Shown here: positions 15,861 to 23,730 of the stretch, piece after piece
How positions within the stretch are numbered: the stretch's first letter is position 1
How the letters are laid out: each line of letters opens with the position of its first letter
DNA from: Spirosoma luteum DSM 19990
GTDB taxonomy: Bacteria > Bacteroidota > Bacteroidia > Cytophagales > Spirosomataceae
Reading direction: 5' to 3'
Assembly (NCBI RefSeq): GCF_000374065.1
Contig: NZ_KB893256.1
Location: 47,645 to 111,644, forward strand
DNA length: 64,000 nt
Translations under genes and position numbers: made by a program
Notes under the pieces: model-generated
What the model was told of the DNA's origin: nothing
The model's input: only the letters and a program-made list of their open reading frames with translations
Databases searched by the model: none

Positions 15861-17861
15861 CTAGATTCGGACGCTTGTGCCATCGAAGAGTGGCACGGTC
15901 ATCGAGAAGTTTTCACCGTATTGTAATTTCTGCTCCTCCAGAATGCCGAGGGCAATCTGCTCGCCAAGTTTCAGTGATTCGGCCTGATCAGACCAGTAGT
16001 GAACTCCGGCCCAATTACGGGCGAAAGCAATGTTGCTTGCCAGCTTATTGAGTTCGTTTTCTACCGTCAACTTGCCTTCCAGATCGGGAATTTTAACCAG
16101 ATTTTTCCCCGCTGAATCGGCTTCGTACGCGTAGGGCAATATAAAACCTTCATCAAAAAACGCTTTCAGGATCGTTACGCAGGCACCAGCTACCGTAGCA
16201 TGACCTGAACCATATGATGGGTGCATAGGCGAACCTTCTACATAAGGCATTGGTAGCAAATAGGAATCACTACTGGCAGAAGCATCTGCTGACCGGTCAG
16301 CCAGTACATTTTGAGTAGCATTATAATCCTTCACCGCTTCCCAAACAGCCTTGGCTGGGGTAGATGGTGTAGTGGTAGGATCTCCTTCGAAGGTAGTAAC
16401 CATCCTCTTTATTACATCCAGCGTTTTTTTGACGGAGGGTTTTCCAGGGGTTGTTATTCCAGCGTTAGTTGCATATAAATGGATCCAGCCTCCAACCACT
16501 TCAGGGCGCACCCGGCGGTGGACGTTATATTTCTGAAACCGAACTGCTTTCAGCGCACGGGTAGCTACTTCAGATACTAAGTTCAGAATATGGGGAGGAC
16601 CGAACTGAGCAAAACCGGTTTGTTTATCCGCACTGTCGGGTAGTTGAAATGGTAAGTCAGGGTCAAAGGGCGCAAAGTCTAATAAAATTAGACAGGCGTT
16701 GAAATAAGCCTGGTGTAACGCATCATAATGTACGTAGGTACACAGATCACGCGGGGTAGAAATAAATCGGTAGCCTTTTTCACGATTAACATTATTGTCA
16801 TTATTAATGGGCTCGTACACTTCCAGTTTTCTCAGGTTAGCCGCGTTCTGAACGTCAAGCCATTGCTCCCAGGTAGTCATATAATCCACTTTGGCTTTGG
16901 CAATGCGTACCCGTTGGTCAATGGTAGCCGATCCGTAAGCGATAAGCCCTTGATCTTCAGTAAAGGAATCAGTATGATTCCCCAAATCATCGGTGCTTAT
17001 GCCTAATGCTTTGTTTCCAACCAGTAGAAATTGAGATACATAAGGGCCAACATCATCGCCTTTTACGTTACCCCTGAAAATATCGGCATAAGTGAAAGGT
17101 AATGAGCCTGGTTTCTGACGCTCCAGGTCCTCAACAGCTTTAAAATAACCTCTTTTTCGCGCTAATTCATACGAGTGGAGTCCGTAGGTTTTGGTTCTGT
17201 CAAACCAGGGTAGTGAGTTTAGATCATCAAGAGCATTATGGATTTTAGTGTTGTTGGCGGCTATTGAACCTGGACCTCCTTTAAACATTTTAAAGGGAAT
17301 ATCCCGGCAGAGGGCCATCCAATAGAGTTCTATCATTTCGGCAACGAGTTCATCGCTATCGAGAGTGGGGGCAGGTGGAATTGTCAGAGCCTGGGCGTCG
17401 GGTCCTTCAAGGTCATACACCAGACCAGCTCCCATACTCTCCCAGCCACGTACGTCAGCTCCATCATTCCCGTTGGCGCTGAGGGCAATTTGAGACTTCC
17501 ATTCATTGAGCGGGTTGGCTGGGGTTGCCGAAGTTGCCGGAATTCTTTCATTTAGTTTTAATGCCTGTATAGAAGACAGATCGCCAGCATCGCAGGTACG
17601 GATAAAGTCGGAGTAGAAGCCTTTGTCGGGAAAAGCCATGAAACCGTTTTCATCGTGTTGGAAACCTTTCGTGAAAGCGGCTATGTAGGAAGGATAGTTC
17701 TTAATATCCGGTTTGGTTGGGTCTATCGTTGAAACTGGTTCATTGGAAATCCGGTAACGGCTTTCCTCTCCGTTGGAGCGTTGAACGGGATGGGGACGGT
17801 TGTAGGCTACGTCGGCAGCATGGTAGCGAAACTCATGGGCGGATATTCGGCGGTTTTTCAT
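15861..17861 (-). CDS. Vanadium-dependent haloperoxidase-like protein
   Basis: This 666-aa protein belongs to the vanadium-haloperoxidase/PAP2 superfamily. The vanadate or phosphate site is complete: KYNVHRRVRPE (Lys and Arg), SYGSGHATVAG with His554, and RNWAGVHYWSD (Arg and His). This is the algal/bacterial bromoperoxidase-like arrangement, in which the enzyme oxidises halides with H2O2 to hypohalous acids. No signal peptide or transmembrane helix is seen at the start MKNRRISAHEF, so export is unclear. An acid phosphatase activity cannot be excluded from motifs alone. A second PAP2-type protein lies at 21595-22938. Confidence 0.85.
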   Translation of the reverse strand: MKNRRISAHEFRYHAADVAYNRPHPVQRSNGEESRYRISNEPVSTIDPTKPDIKNYPSYIAAFTKGFQHDENGFMAFPDKGFYSDFIRTCDAGDLSSIQALKLNERIPATSATPANPLNEWKSQIALSANGNDGADVRGWESMGAGLVYDLEGPDAQALTIPPAPTLDSDELVAEMIELYWMALCRDIPFKMFKGGPGSIAANNTKIHNALDDLNSLPWFDRTKTYGLHSYELARKRGYFKAVEDLERQKPGSLPFTYADIFRGNVKGDDVGPYVSQFLLVGNKALGISTDDLGNHTDSFTEDQGLIAYGSATIDQRVRIAKAKVDYMTTWEQWLDVQNAANLRKLEVYEPINNDNNVNREKGYRFISTPRDLCTYVHYDALHQAYFNACLILLDFAPFDPDLPFQLPDSADKQTGFAQFGPPHILNLVSEVATRALKAVRFQKYNVHRRVRPEVVGGWIHLYATNAGITTPGKPSVKKTLDVIKRMVTTFEGDPTTTPSTPAKAVWEAVKDYNATQNVLADRSADASASSDSYLLPMPYVEGSPMHPSYGSGHATVAGACVTILKAFFDEGFILPYAYEADSAGKNLVKIPDLEGKLTVENELNKLASNIAFARNWAGVHYWSDQAESLKLGEQIALGILEEQKLQYGENFSMTVPLFDGTSVRI

Positions 17862-18206
17862 GGTATTTGATAAATTGACTTAAGATGGTGAAATGGTTAT
17901 TCTGATTATCAGTAAATTATAGGGCAAAGTAACGGGTTTGCCAAGTGGCGGAAAACGGTACTTTCCCCCTATTTTGACCGTAACATTACCTGTTTTATAG
18001 AGTTATAGCAGGGTAAACTGGTTAGGTGGTGTACATGGACCAGGCACACTTCCCTGTGGTGCCGAGTCATTTATAGCAAGTTATTTTGGTATTTCTAAGA
18101 CAATTCTAAGCAGTCTTTAAGCCTGCTCTTAGGTCTTGACCGCTTCTTGCCGTTACTTCCCCGGCGATGCGTTCTATCCTGCAAGGGAATAAAAACCATA
18201 ACTAAC
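17862..18206. other. Divergent intergenic region
   Basis: This 345-base spacer separates the divergent haloperoxidase and TPR genes. It carries repeat array C at 18093-18132. On the minus strand TACTTTG near 17925 is close to a promoter -7 element for the haloperoxidase gene. I see no gene in it. Confidence 0.6.
18093..18132 (+). promoter_or_regulatory. 11-bp direct-repeat array (site C)
   Basis: This is the most complete array: TTCTAAG (18093), TTCTAAG (18104), CTTTAAG (18115) and CTCTTAG (18126), each exactly 11 bp from the last. The ATG of the TPR gene lies 75 bases downstream of the last unit. A matching -7 element is not obvious, although TACTT at 18154 has the same offset as the promoter at site B. 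Confidence 0.75.
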
Positions 18207-19934
18207 ATGAAAACGAAACTTATCTTTTCTCTTCTGACGGGCTTAGCCGGAACGGCTTTGGCACAGGCCCCCACTCCCGATGCAACCACCCTCATGAGCA
18301 TGGGGCGTGTGAACGAAGCCAAGTACTTACTTAGCCGAAATGCTCAGCAAACGCCAACCGTACAAAGTTATTTCGATGCCGGGTACGGTTACCTGCGGGC
18401 TGGTCAGCCTGATTCGGCCCGAATATGGTTCGAAAAAGGTGTTCCTCTGGATGGGAAACGGGAGCCATTGAACGAAACCGGTATTGCTATCAGCTACCTC
18501 GTTGCCAATGATGTGGCTAATGCCGGTCCAAAGCTGGAAGAAGTGCTGAAAAAAAGTAAAAGTAAAAACGCCGATATTCTCTTTCGTATTGGGGAAGCGT
18601 ATACGGGCTATCTAACACCGGGCGATGGTTCCATCAAGCCAACCTATCCAAAAGCGGTAGATGCCAATAAGGCTATGGAATACCTGAACAAGGCAGCCGA
18701 ACGGGATAAGAAAAATCCCGCTATCCAATTGGCCCTGGGGGATGCCTATTACCTTAATAAAGATGCCGGTACGGCGGTGACGCGTTACGAAAACGCCATT
18801 GAACTGGGTATGGATGCCTCCAGGGTCGATCAGCGTATCGGCGATATTTACTGGCAGGGGCGCAACCTGAATCTGGCGGTCGACTATTATAAGAAAGCCA
18901 TTGAAGCGAACCCGAATTATTCGCCAGCTTATAACCAGCTTGCCGAGTTGTACTTCCTGGTAAACCGGTATAAGGAAGCTGCAAGTTATGAAGACCAGTA
19001 TGTAAATGTATCGAAGGACCGGCGACAGGAAACGCTGCTTCGGCAGGCGCAGTTTCACTTTCTGGCAAAAGACTATGATCGGGCTGTTAGCTTGATTGAC
19101 AGCAACCGGACAACGTTAGCGCAGAATCCTATTGTGTACCGGATAGAGGGGTGGTCGAATTCATCGCTGAAAAAGCCGAAGAAGGCTATCGAAAACCTCA
19201 CCACGTTTATTGAGAAAGCACCCGAAAAGGTGATTCCCGATGACTATAAATACCTGGGGCAGGCATACATGGGTATCGAAAGTGCCGGTACTGATTCACT
19301 TAGTGCCATGAACAAGGCCATCAATGATTCCATTGGCGTGACCTACCTGGAGAAAGCGGCCCCTTTCGATACGACTGATAATCTGTACAGTGAGATTGCC
19401 CGGTATTATTACCGGACCAAGAAACATCCTCAGGCGGTAGCTACGCTCGATTCGGCGGCTAAACATGGCTTCAAGGCCGATGTGCAGGACTTATTTCGGT
19501 ATGGTATGAGCAACTATACCCTGGGTTTCCAGCGCGACACGGCCAACAAACTGGTTCGGGACACGGTACGCTTCGCCATGGCGGATTCTGCCCTGGCCCT
19601 GGCCCAGAAAATATCGCCAGAGTATTCACCAACCGTTTTGTACCGGGCCAAGGCCAACTACTACGCATACGATCCTGAAACGGCTGTGCGTAATGGGAAA
19701 GCAAGGCCCTACTTCGAACAGTTTATCACCATGGTAGCCGATAAACCAGATGATGTAAAGCGGTATAGCAGGGACCTTATTCTGGCATTTAAGTACCTTA
19801 TTTCTTACGAGGAACTGGTTACCAAGAATCAGGCAACCCGTGAAGAGTGGCTGAAGAAAGGATTGGCACTGTTCCCCAACAATAAAGATCTGGCCAAAAT
19901 TGCGGAACCTGAAGAGGACACTGCCCCGCAATAA
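18207..19934 (+). CDS. Secreted tetratricopeptide-repeat protein
   Basis: This 575-aa protein has a signal peptide (MKTKLIFSLLTGLAGTALAQA), so it is exported, probably to the periplasm. The rest is alpha-helical with many TPR-like units, clearest at about 140-260 (AMEYLNKAAERDKKNPAIQL, YKKAIEANPNYSPAYNQLAE) and again at 310-370. TPR proteins serve as scaffolds for complexes; no enzyme motif is seen. I chose ATG 18207 because it gives a clean signal peptide, whereas the in-frame ATG at 18147 adds 20 unrelated residues. Array C upstream suggests control by an OmpR-type regulator. Confidence 0.85.
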   Translation: MKTKLIFSLLTGLAGTALAQAPTPDATTLMSMGRVNEAKYLLSRNAQQTPTVQSYFDAGYGYLRAGQPDSARIWFEKGVPLDGKREPLNETGIAISYLVANDVANAGPKLEEVLKKSKSKNADILFRIGEAYTGYLTPGDGSIKPTYPKAVDANKAMEYLNKAAERDKKNPAIQLALGDAYYLNKDAGTAVTRYENAIELGMDASRVDQRIGDIYWQGRNLNLAVDYYKKAIEANPNYSPAYNQLAELYFLVNRYKEAASYEDQYVNVSKDRRQETLLRQAQFHFLAKDYDRAVSLIDSNRTTLAQNPIVYRIEGWSNSSLKKPKKAIENLTTFIEKAPEKVIPDDYKYLGQAYMGIESAGTDSLSAMNKAINDSIGVTYLEKAAPFDTTDNLYSEIARYYYRTKKHPQAVATLDSAAKHGFKADVQDLFRYGMSNYTLGFQRDTANKLVRDTVRFAMADSALALAQKISPEYSPTVLYRAKANYYAYDPETAVRNGKARPYFEQFITMVADKPDDVKRYSRDLILAFKYLISYEELVTKNQATREEWLKKGLALFPNNKDLAKIAEPEEDTAPQ

Positions 19935-19960
19935 TTGTTTTCGGGTTGTTGAACGCGATA

Positions 19961-20006
19961 AAACCGCTACTGGAGTACTTATCTCTGGTAGCGGTTTCGT
20001 GTTTTT
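19961..20006 (+). terminator. Terminator after the TPR gene
   Basis: AAACCGCTAC pairs with GTAGCGGTTT and GTTTTT follows. It ends the TPR gene and leaves the convergent small gene at 20032 independent. Confidence 0.6.
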
Positions 20007-20031
20007 GAGGGAATACCTACCCTCAAATAAG

Positions 20032-20391
20032 TTAAAGCAGGTTGATCAACTCCGCAACTACCCGGCTATCAGCAGCCACTGCCTTGGCAAAGGGAAGGTG
20101 CCCTTTGGGTACCATCAGGTAGAGTTGACCGCCCCGGGCCGATGCCAGTTGACCTAAAAGCTTCAGTTTCGATGTGAGGTGATTAACATCATCCGTCTTA
20201 AGAATTACTTCGAAATAGGACTTCTGCTCAAACTGCTGACCCGTTACATCCGGAACAAACGCTTCTCCATCCTGTTGCCGCCCGTAGGAAATTGGCGTTT
20301 CAAAGCCATCGGTGTTGGCTTTTATGTCGTTAAAGCCACGCGATTTGGCCCAGGCAGCCACTCGTAGGATATAGTCTTGTTTACTCGGCAT
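20032..20391 (-). CDS. Hypothetical protein, 119 aa
   Basis: I do not recognise this small soluble protein. It has an alpha-beta-beta-alpha look: helix KQDYILRVAAWAKSRGF, strands around FVPDVTGQ and SYFEVILK, then helix LTSKLKLLGQLASARGG and strand QLYLMVP. The order PD, then E, then K in this setting recalls PD-(D/E)xK nuclease folds, but the EVILK spacing is not canonical. Coding potential is good and it is flanked by a terminator and a gene on the same strand (UspA, 50 bases upstream). Treat any nuclease idea as weak. Confidence 0.65.
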   Translation of the reverse strand: MPSKQDYILRVAAWAKSRGFNDIKANTDGFETPISYGRQQDGEAFVPDVTGQQFEQKSYFEVILKTDDVNHLTSKLKLLGQLASARGGQLYLMVPKGHLPFAKAVAADSRVVAELINLL

Positions 20392-20441
20392 TGGTAACGG
20401 GGTTTAAGCAATGAAGCGAAAAAATATAAGAATGGTACGAT

Positions 20442-21347
20442 TTACTCATTTTGGCCATACTGCCAGGAAATTCGGGTTGTCTGCTCATTAAGTGCAGATT
20501 CGGGTCGTATCGCAAGTACTGGTACGCGGGAATTATAAACGATTTGCTGCGTAAAAGGCCCCATAAAATAGTTCTCAGTCGTCACGTTCAAACTGGCCGT
20601 TATAATCAGCAGATCGGTGTTCAACTCATCTGCTTTTTCCAGAACGGTCTCAGCCATTGAATCGGTCTGACAAAATAGCGCCTGATTTCTAATGTTATCC
20701 TGCGTCAGTTTTTCCGTCAATACCGCAACCTCATCCGTCAACTGATGCATACTGATTACTTCATCAGGCGCACAGAGTGCCAGTATGGTTACCGCTGTTT
20801 GGTCATTCTGAATAATCTTCCGGGTGAATGTATATTTTTCCAGCGTGCCCGGAACTGGGCGCACCGGAAACAGAATTCGCTCAAAGGTAATCCATTTCTG
20901 GTGGACTGGAACCGTTAATACCGGGCACGAAACGGTTTTTATAATCTGATAGGCATCCGCTCCCAATCGAAACGTCTCCGGATCTGCCCCGTTCTGGGTG
21001 CCAATCACGATTAAATCGGCATTGATACGGCTGGCCGTACGCACCACTTCCTCCGGAATCTTACCCTGGCAATAACTGGCCGAACAACGCACCTGATGTT
21101 CCTGAGCGGTTACCGTTGCCAGCAGCTGAATCCTGTCGGTTCTTTCCTGAATTAGCTGTTCCGGCGATAAATCGTGCCCTTGTCCATTGGTAGCCGGAGG
21201 GCTGACTGTTGCTGAATTGAAAACGTAAATCAGGTGAATTTCAGTCTGTTGGTGCTTACTTAATCGCACGGCAACGGCGAGAGCATTCAGGGAGGGTTCC
21301 GTAAAATCCACCGGAACGAGTATGGTGCCAAGCGACTGAACGTCCAT
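20442..21347 (-). CDS. Universal stress protein, tandem UspA
   Basis: This 301-aa cytosolic protein has two Usp domains at about 5-145 and 150-290. The first opens with GTILVPVDFTEPSLNALAVA and ends in SCPVLTVPV; the second opens near ERILFPVRPV and ends in RVPVLAIRP. In both, the ATP-binding GxxG-9-G(S/T) loop is degenerate (GTQNGADPETFRLGADA in domain 1), so nucleotide binding is doubtful. Two-domain Usp proteins are common in Bacteroidota and are linked to starvation or redox stress. The exact role is unknown. Confidence 0.85.
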   Translation of the reverse strand: MDVQSLGTILVPVDFTEPSLNALAVAVRLSKHQQTEIHLIYVFNSATVSPPATNGQGHDLSPEQLIQERTDRIQLLATVTAQEHQVRCSASYCQGKIPEEVVRTASRINADLIVIGTQNGADPETFRLGADAYQIIKTVSCPVLTVPVHQKWITFERILFPVRPVPGTLEKYTFTRKIIQNDQTAVTILALCAPDEVISMHQLTDEVAVLTEKLTQDNIRNQALFCQTDSMAETVLEKADELNTDLLIITASLNVTTENYFMGPFTQQIVYNSRVPVLAIRPESALNEQTTRISWQYGQNE

Positions 21348-21547
21348 GTAATTTTTGATAGCGGGCAGGATAAACGGTCGGGCGGGTTAGTTGACGAATG
21401 TAGGCAATTAATTTTAAATGACCTTATTAGCGCGTACAATTCATGTACGAGCCATCACGTGTGCCCGGCAATTGACTAAAAAAATAAGGGCGTCATTCAG
21501 GAACAGGCTATTGCCCAATAATCCCATCCCTGGCCTGATTGAACGGT

Positions 21548-21579
21548 AGCCTGAGTAGCCCGTTTGGGCTACTCAGGCT
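21548..21579. repeat. Perfect 14-bp hairpin
   Basis: AGCCTGAGTAGCCC and GGGCTACTCAGGCT are perfect complements with a 4-base loop. It lies 16 bases beyond the stop of the minus-strand PAP2 lipoprotein gene and probably ends it, though neither strand has a T-run. The rest of 21348-21594 holds nothing recognisable. Confidence 0.55.
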
Positions 21580-21594
21580 AAACAAGCGACCGGA

Positions 21595-22938
21595 TTATTT
21601 GGCCGCTATGACGGGTTCCGGTACCAGTTTCGTTAATACCCATTGCCCGACATGCTCGCCCTGATGAGTACCTTCTTCAACGCCATCGCGGTAATGAATA
21701 CCGCCGTAAACCCGGCTGATGGACGCTTCCTGATACGCGGCCTCAACTGATGAAAAATGGCGCACGCCGTGACCATACGGGTGCTCCGTTGAGTCGGTAA
21801 AGGCTACGTTGGGGCCAACCAGACGGGCAATGACCCGGCCCGCAGCGGCCGAAATAGCGCTGTGGCCACTCACATATTCCGGGAAAGCCGGGGTTTCCAG
21901 AAAAGGCCGCCAGGTTGGGTCCAGGTTGTTGTTTATCACGGTTTCGGGACGAATACGAACGCTGGCATATTTCTCCTCCCAGCAGGCAATAAAGGCATCG
22001 TACATAGCAATGGAGGTTAGAGAGTACAACTGCGCGCTCTGGATCAGGCTGAATTTCTGTTGACGGGCCAGGGTTGTGGCAATAGCCAGCCAGTGACCAG
22101 GAGGTGTCATCTTTTTGCTGGCAAACATAACGTGCCCGGATATGTTGGTTACAAAGGCGTTATCGTCCCAGAAATAGGCAGTCGCCTGTTCCTCTTTATC
22201 CTGCCGTTTACCCATGTCATACACTTCCTGCGTTAGTTTCCAGAACTTGCTTTTCGGATTCAGATCGTAGGTAGCCGGAGGGGGGCAGCGGAACTGCCGG
22301 GCCGAGTCCAGCGCAAACAGGCGCACCGTGTTCCATTGGGGTTCGCAGGCATCGGCGTACGACGGGGGGGTAGGGACCCAGGTACCCGGCTTGTTGGTAA
22401 CACTGTAGCGGAAACCGCGTGTTTCCTTGTAGTGGTCTTTGCCGGCATAGGCCAATACATGTTTGGCTACTGCTTCGCCATAGTGCGTGGAGCGTTCATA
22501 CACATCATTGGGAATGTTGAGCGCCTTTAATTTTGGCGCCATTTCCTGATCGAATTCATCCCATAAATTCTCTGAAAACGTCAGCGCACGGGAAATGGTC
22601 AGGAAGGCTGTCAAACCGGCCAGTGGAAAGCAATAAGCTTCATTCGGCCGGGGTTCTGGGGCGGGTGTCGAGCCATTTAATTTACCCAGCAGTGAGGGGT
22701 AACCGGCATAACCGGGGCGCAGGGCTTCATACGTAGCCAGATACGTATAACCATAGATACGACTGGCAACGGGTGGTTTGAAAATATCGTGAATAATAAT
22801 ACTTGTCAACCGCTGGGAGCAGTCGTTGAGCAACTGCGGGTTGGCAGCCCGCGTGTTGTACTGATCGGGCGTTGCGTCAGGCTGACAAGCCACCAGGCCA
22901 ATCAGCAGTAAGGAGAGTACGAAAAGGATACGTTTCAT
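21595..22938 (-). CDS. PAP2/vanadium-haloperoxidase-family lipoprotein
   Basis: This 447-aa protein has a lipoprotein signal (MKRILFVLSLLLIGLVACQ) with Cys18 as the lipidated residue, so it is anchored in the periplasm. The C-terminal PAP2/haloperoxidase site is complete: YASVRIRPE, YVSGHSAISAA and SRVYGGIHYRDG. Family members are either vanadium haloperoxidases or phosphatases; motifs do not separate them. I chose ATG 22938 for the clean lipobox, since the frame extends to 22998 without family-like sequence. It shares the active-site scheme of 15861-17861 but not its N-terminal domain, so recent duplication is unlikely. Confidence 0.85.
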   Translation of the reverse strand: MKRILFVLSLLLIGLVACQPDATPDQYNTRAANPQLLNDCSQRLTSIIIHDIFKPPVASRIYGYTYLATYEALRPGYAGYPSLLGKLNGSTPAPEPRPNEAYCFPLAGLTAFLTISRALTFSENLWDEFDQEMAPKLKALNIPNDVYERSTHYGEAVAKHVLAYAGKDHYKETRGFRYSVTNKPGTWVPTPPSYADACEPQWNTVRLFALDSARQFRCPPPATYDLNPKSKFWKLTQEVYDMGKRQDKEEQATAYFWDDNAFVTNISGHVMFASKKMTPPGHWLAIATTLARQQKFSLIQSAQLYSLTSIAMYDAFIACWEEKYASVRIRPETVINNNLDPTWRPFLETPAFPEYVSGHSAISAAAGRVIARLVGPNVAFTDSTEHPYGHGVRHFSSVEAAYQEASISRVYGGIHYRDGVEEGTHQGEHVGQWVLTKLVPEPVIAAK

Positions 22939-23061
22939 GCGTAAATAGCCTATAAGTAGTTGAGGGGTTGCGGTAGAGCGACCCAGCCAAATTCGCAAGC
23001 CGGTACAATTGTCTATATAGACCGATTGACCAGGCTTGTCAGAAAATCAACAGAGAACAGA

Positions 23062-23601
23062 CTAACTACGGGGTGGGGGGGAGGGAAAATCGAGGTCGGT
23101 ATCGTAGAGGGACAGCGGTACGCTGCCATAGCGAACGCAGGGCAAAGCGGACGACTGGCCGGGCTGCGCCAGATGGAGTACTAATGGCGGAAGATAGGTC
23201 GTCAACCGATCTTTCAGCAGTTTGAGCAGGCGGCTCAGCGGTGACTGGGTTGTTTCCTGGTCGTTGTTAAGTTGCTGAAGTTGATCGGCCAGATCAAAGA
23301 AACGCTCCCTGGCCGACTGGTTCGTTTTGAGCAGGGTGTATAGCGTGTCGTTCGCATAATGTTGTCGAACGATGTTGTAAAAAACGTTTCCATCCTGAAT
23401 CAGGCCATCCTGCCCATCAGTATTTTCCCAGGTACTGGTGTAGGGTAAAGAGATGGGGAGTTTGACCAGTTTCCATTGATCTGCCAGCGAAACCGGTGTA
23501 GCTGACTCGTACGATTGCTCGAAAGTGAGTACCGCAAGTGGCAACCCGATCAGGTGATAGAGTAACAGAATCAAGAAACCGATAGCAACAAATGACTTCA
23601 C
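23062..23601 (-). CDS. Hypothetical membrane-anchored protein
   Basis: This 179-aa protein of unknown function has an N-terminal hydrophobic helix at about 4-27 (signal anchor) and a polar, Leu-rich remainder ending in a Pro/Ser tail (DFPSPPPRS). A TAnnTTTG promoter element lies 23 bases upstream on the same strand, which supports it being expressed. The likely location is the periplasmic face of the inner membrane. I see no motif that suggests a role. It is downstream of the GH92 gene with about 130 bases between, and could be separate. Confidence 0.65.
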   Translation of the reverse strand: MKSFVAIGFLILLLYHLIGLPLAVLTFEQSYESATPVSLADQWKLVKLPISLPYTSTWENTDGQDGLIQDGNVFYNIVRQHYANDTLYTLLKTNQSARERFFDLADQLQQLNNDQETTQSPLSRLLKLLKDRLTTYLPPLVLHLAQPGQSSALPCVRYGSVPLSLYDTDLDFPSPPPRS

Positions 23602-23623
23602 TCGGCAAGGAGGACGGTTCAGA

Positions 23624-23631
23624 CAAAGGTA
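23624..23631 (-). promoter_or_regulatory. Bacteroidota -7 promoter element
   Basis: On the minus strand the bases read TACCTTTG, an exact TAnnTTTG match, 23 bases before the ATG at 23601. No clear -33 element is visible. Confidence 0.45.
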
Positions 23632-23730
23632 CTAATTTATAACGATTTCGTTGATGCGTATAACTAAAATAGGGATGAGTGACGGGTATTGAGCAGGACT
23701 AGCCTACTGGACCGGAGTCACTTTAATGCG

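Noticed and set aside
15642..16051. Two short frames across the oxidoreductase/haloperoxidase gap
   Set aside because: They contain the terminator and overlap both genes in antisense; not coding.
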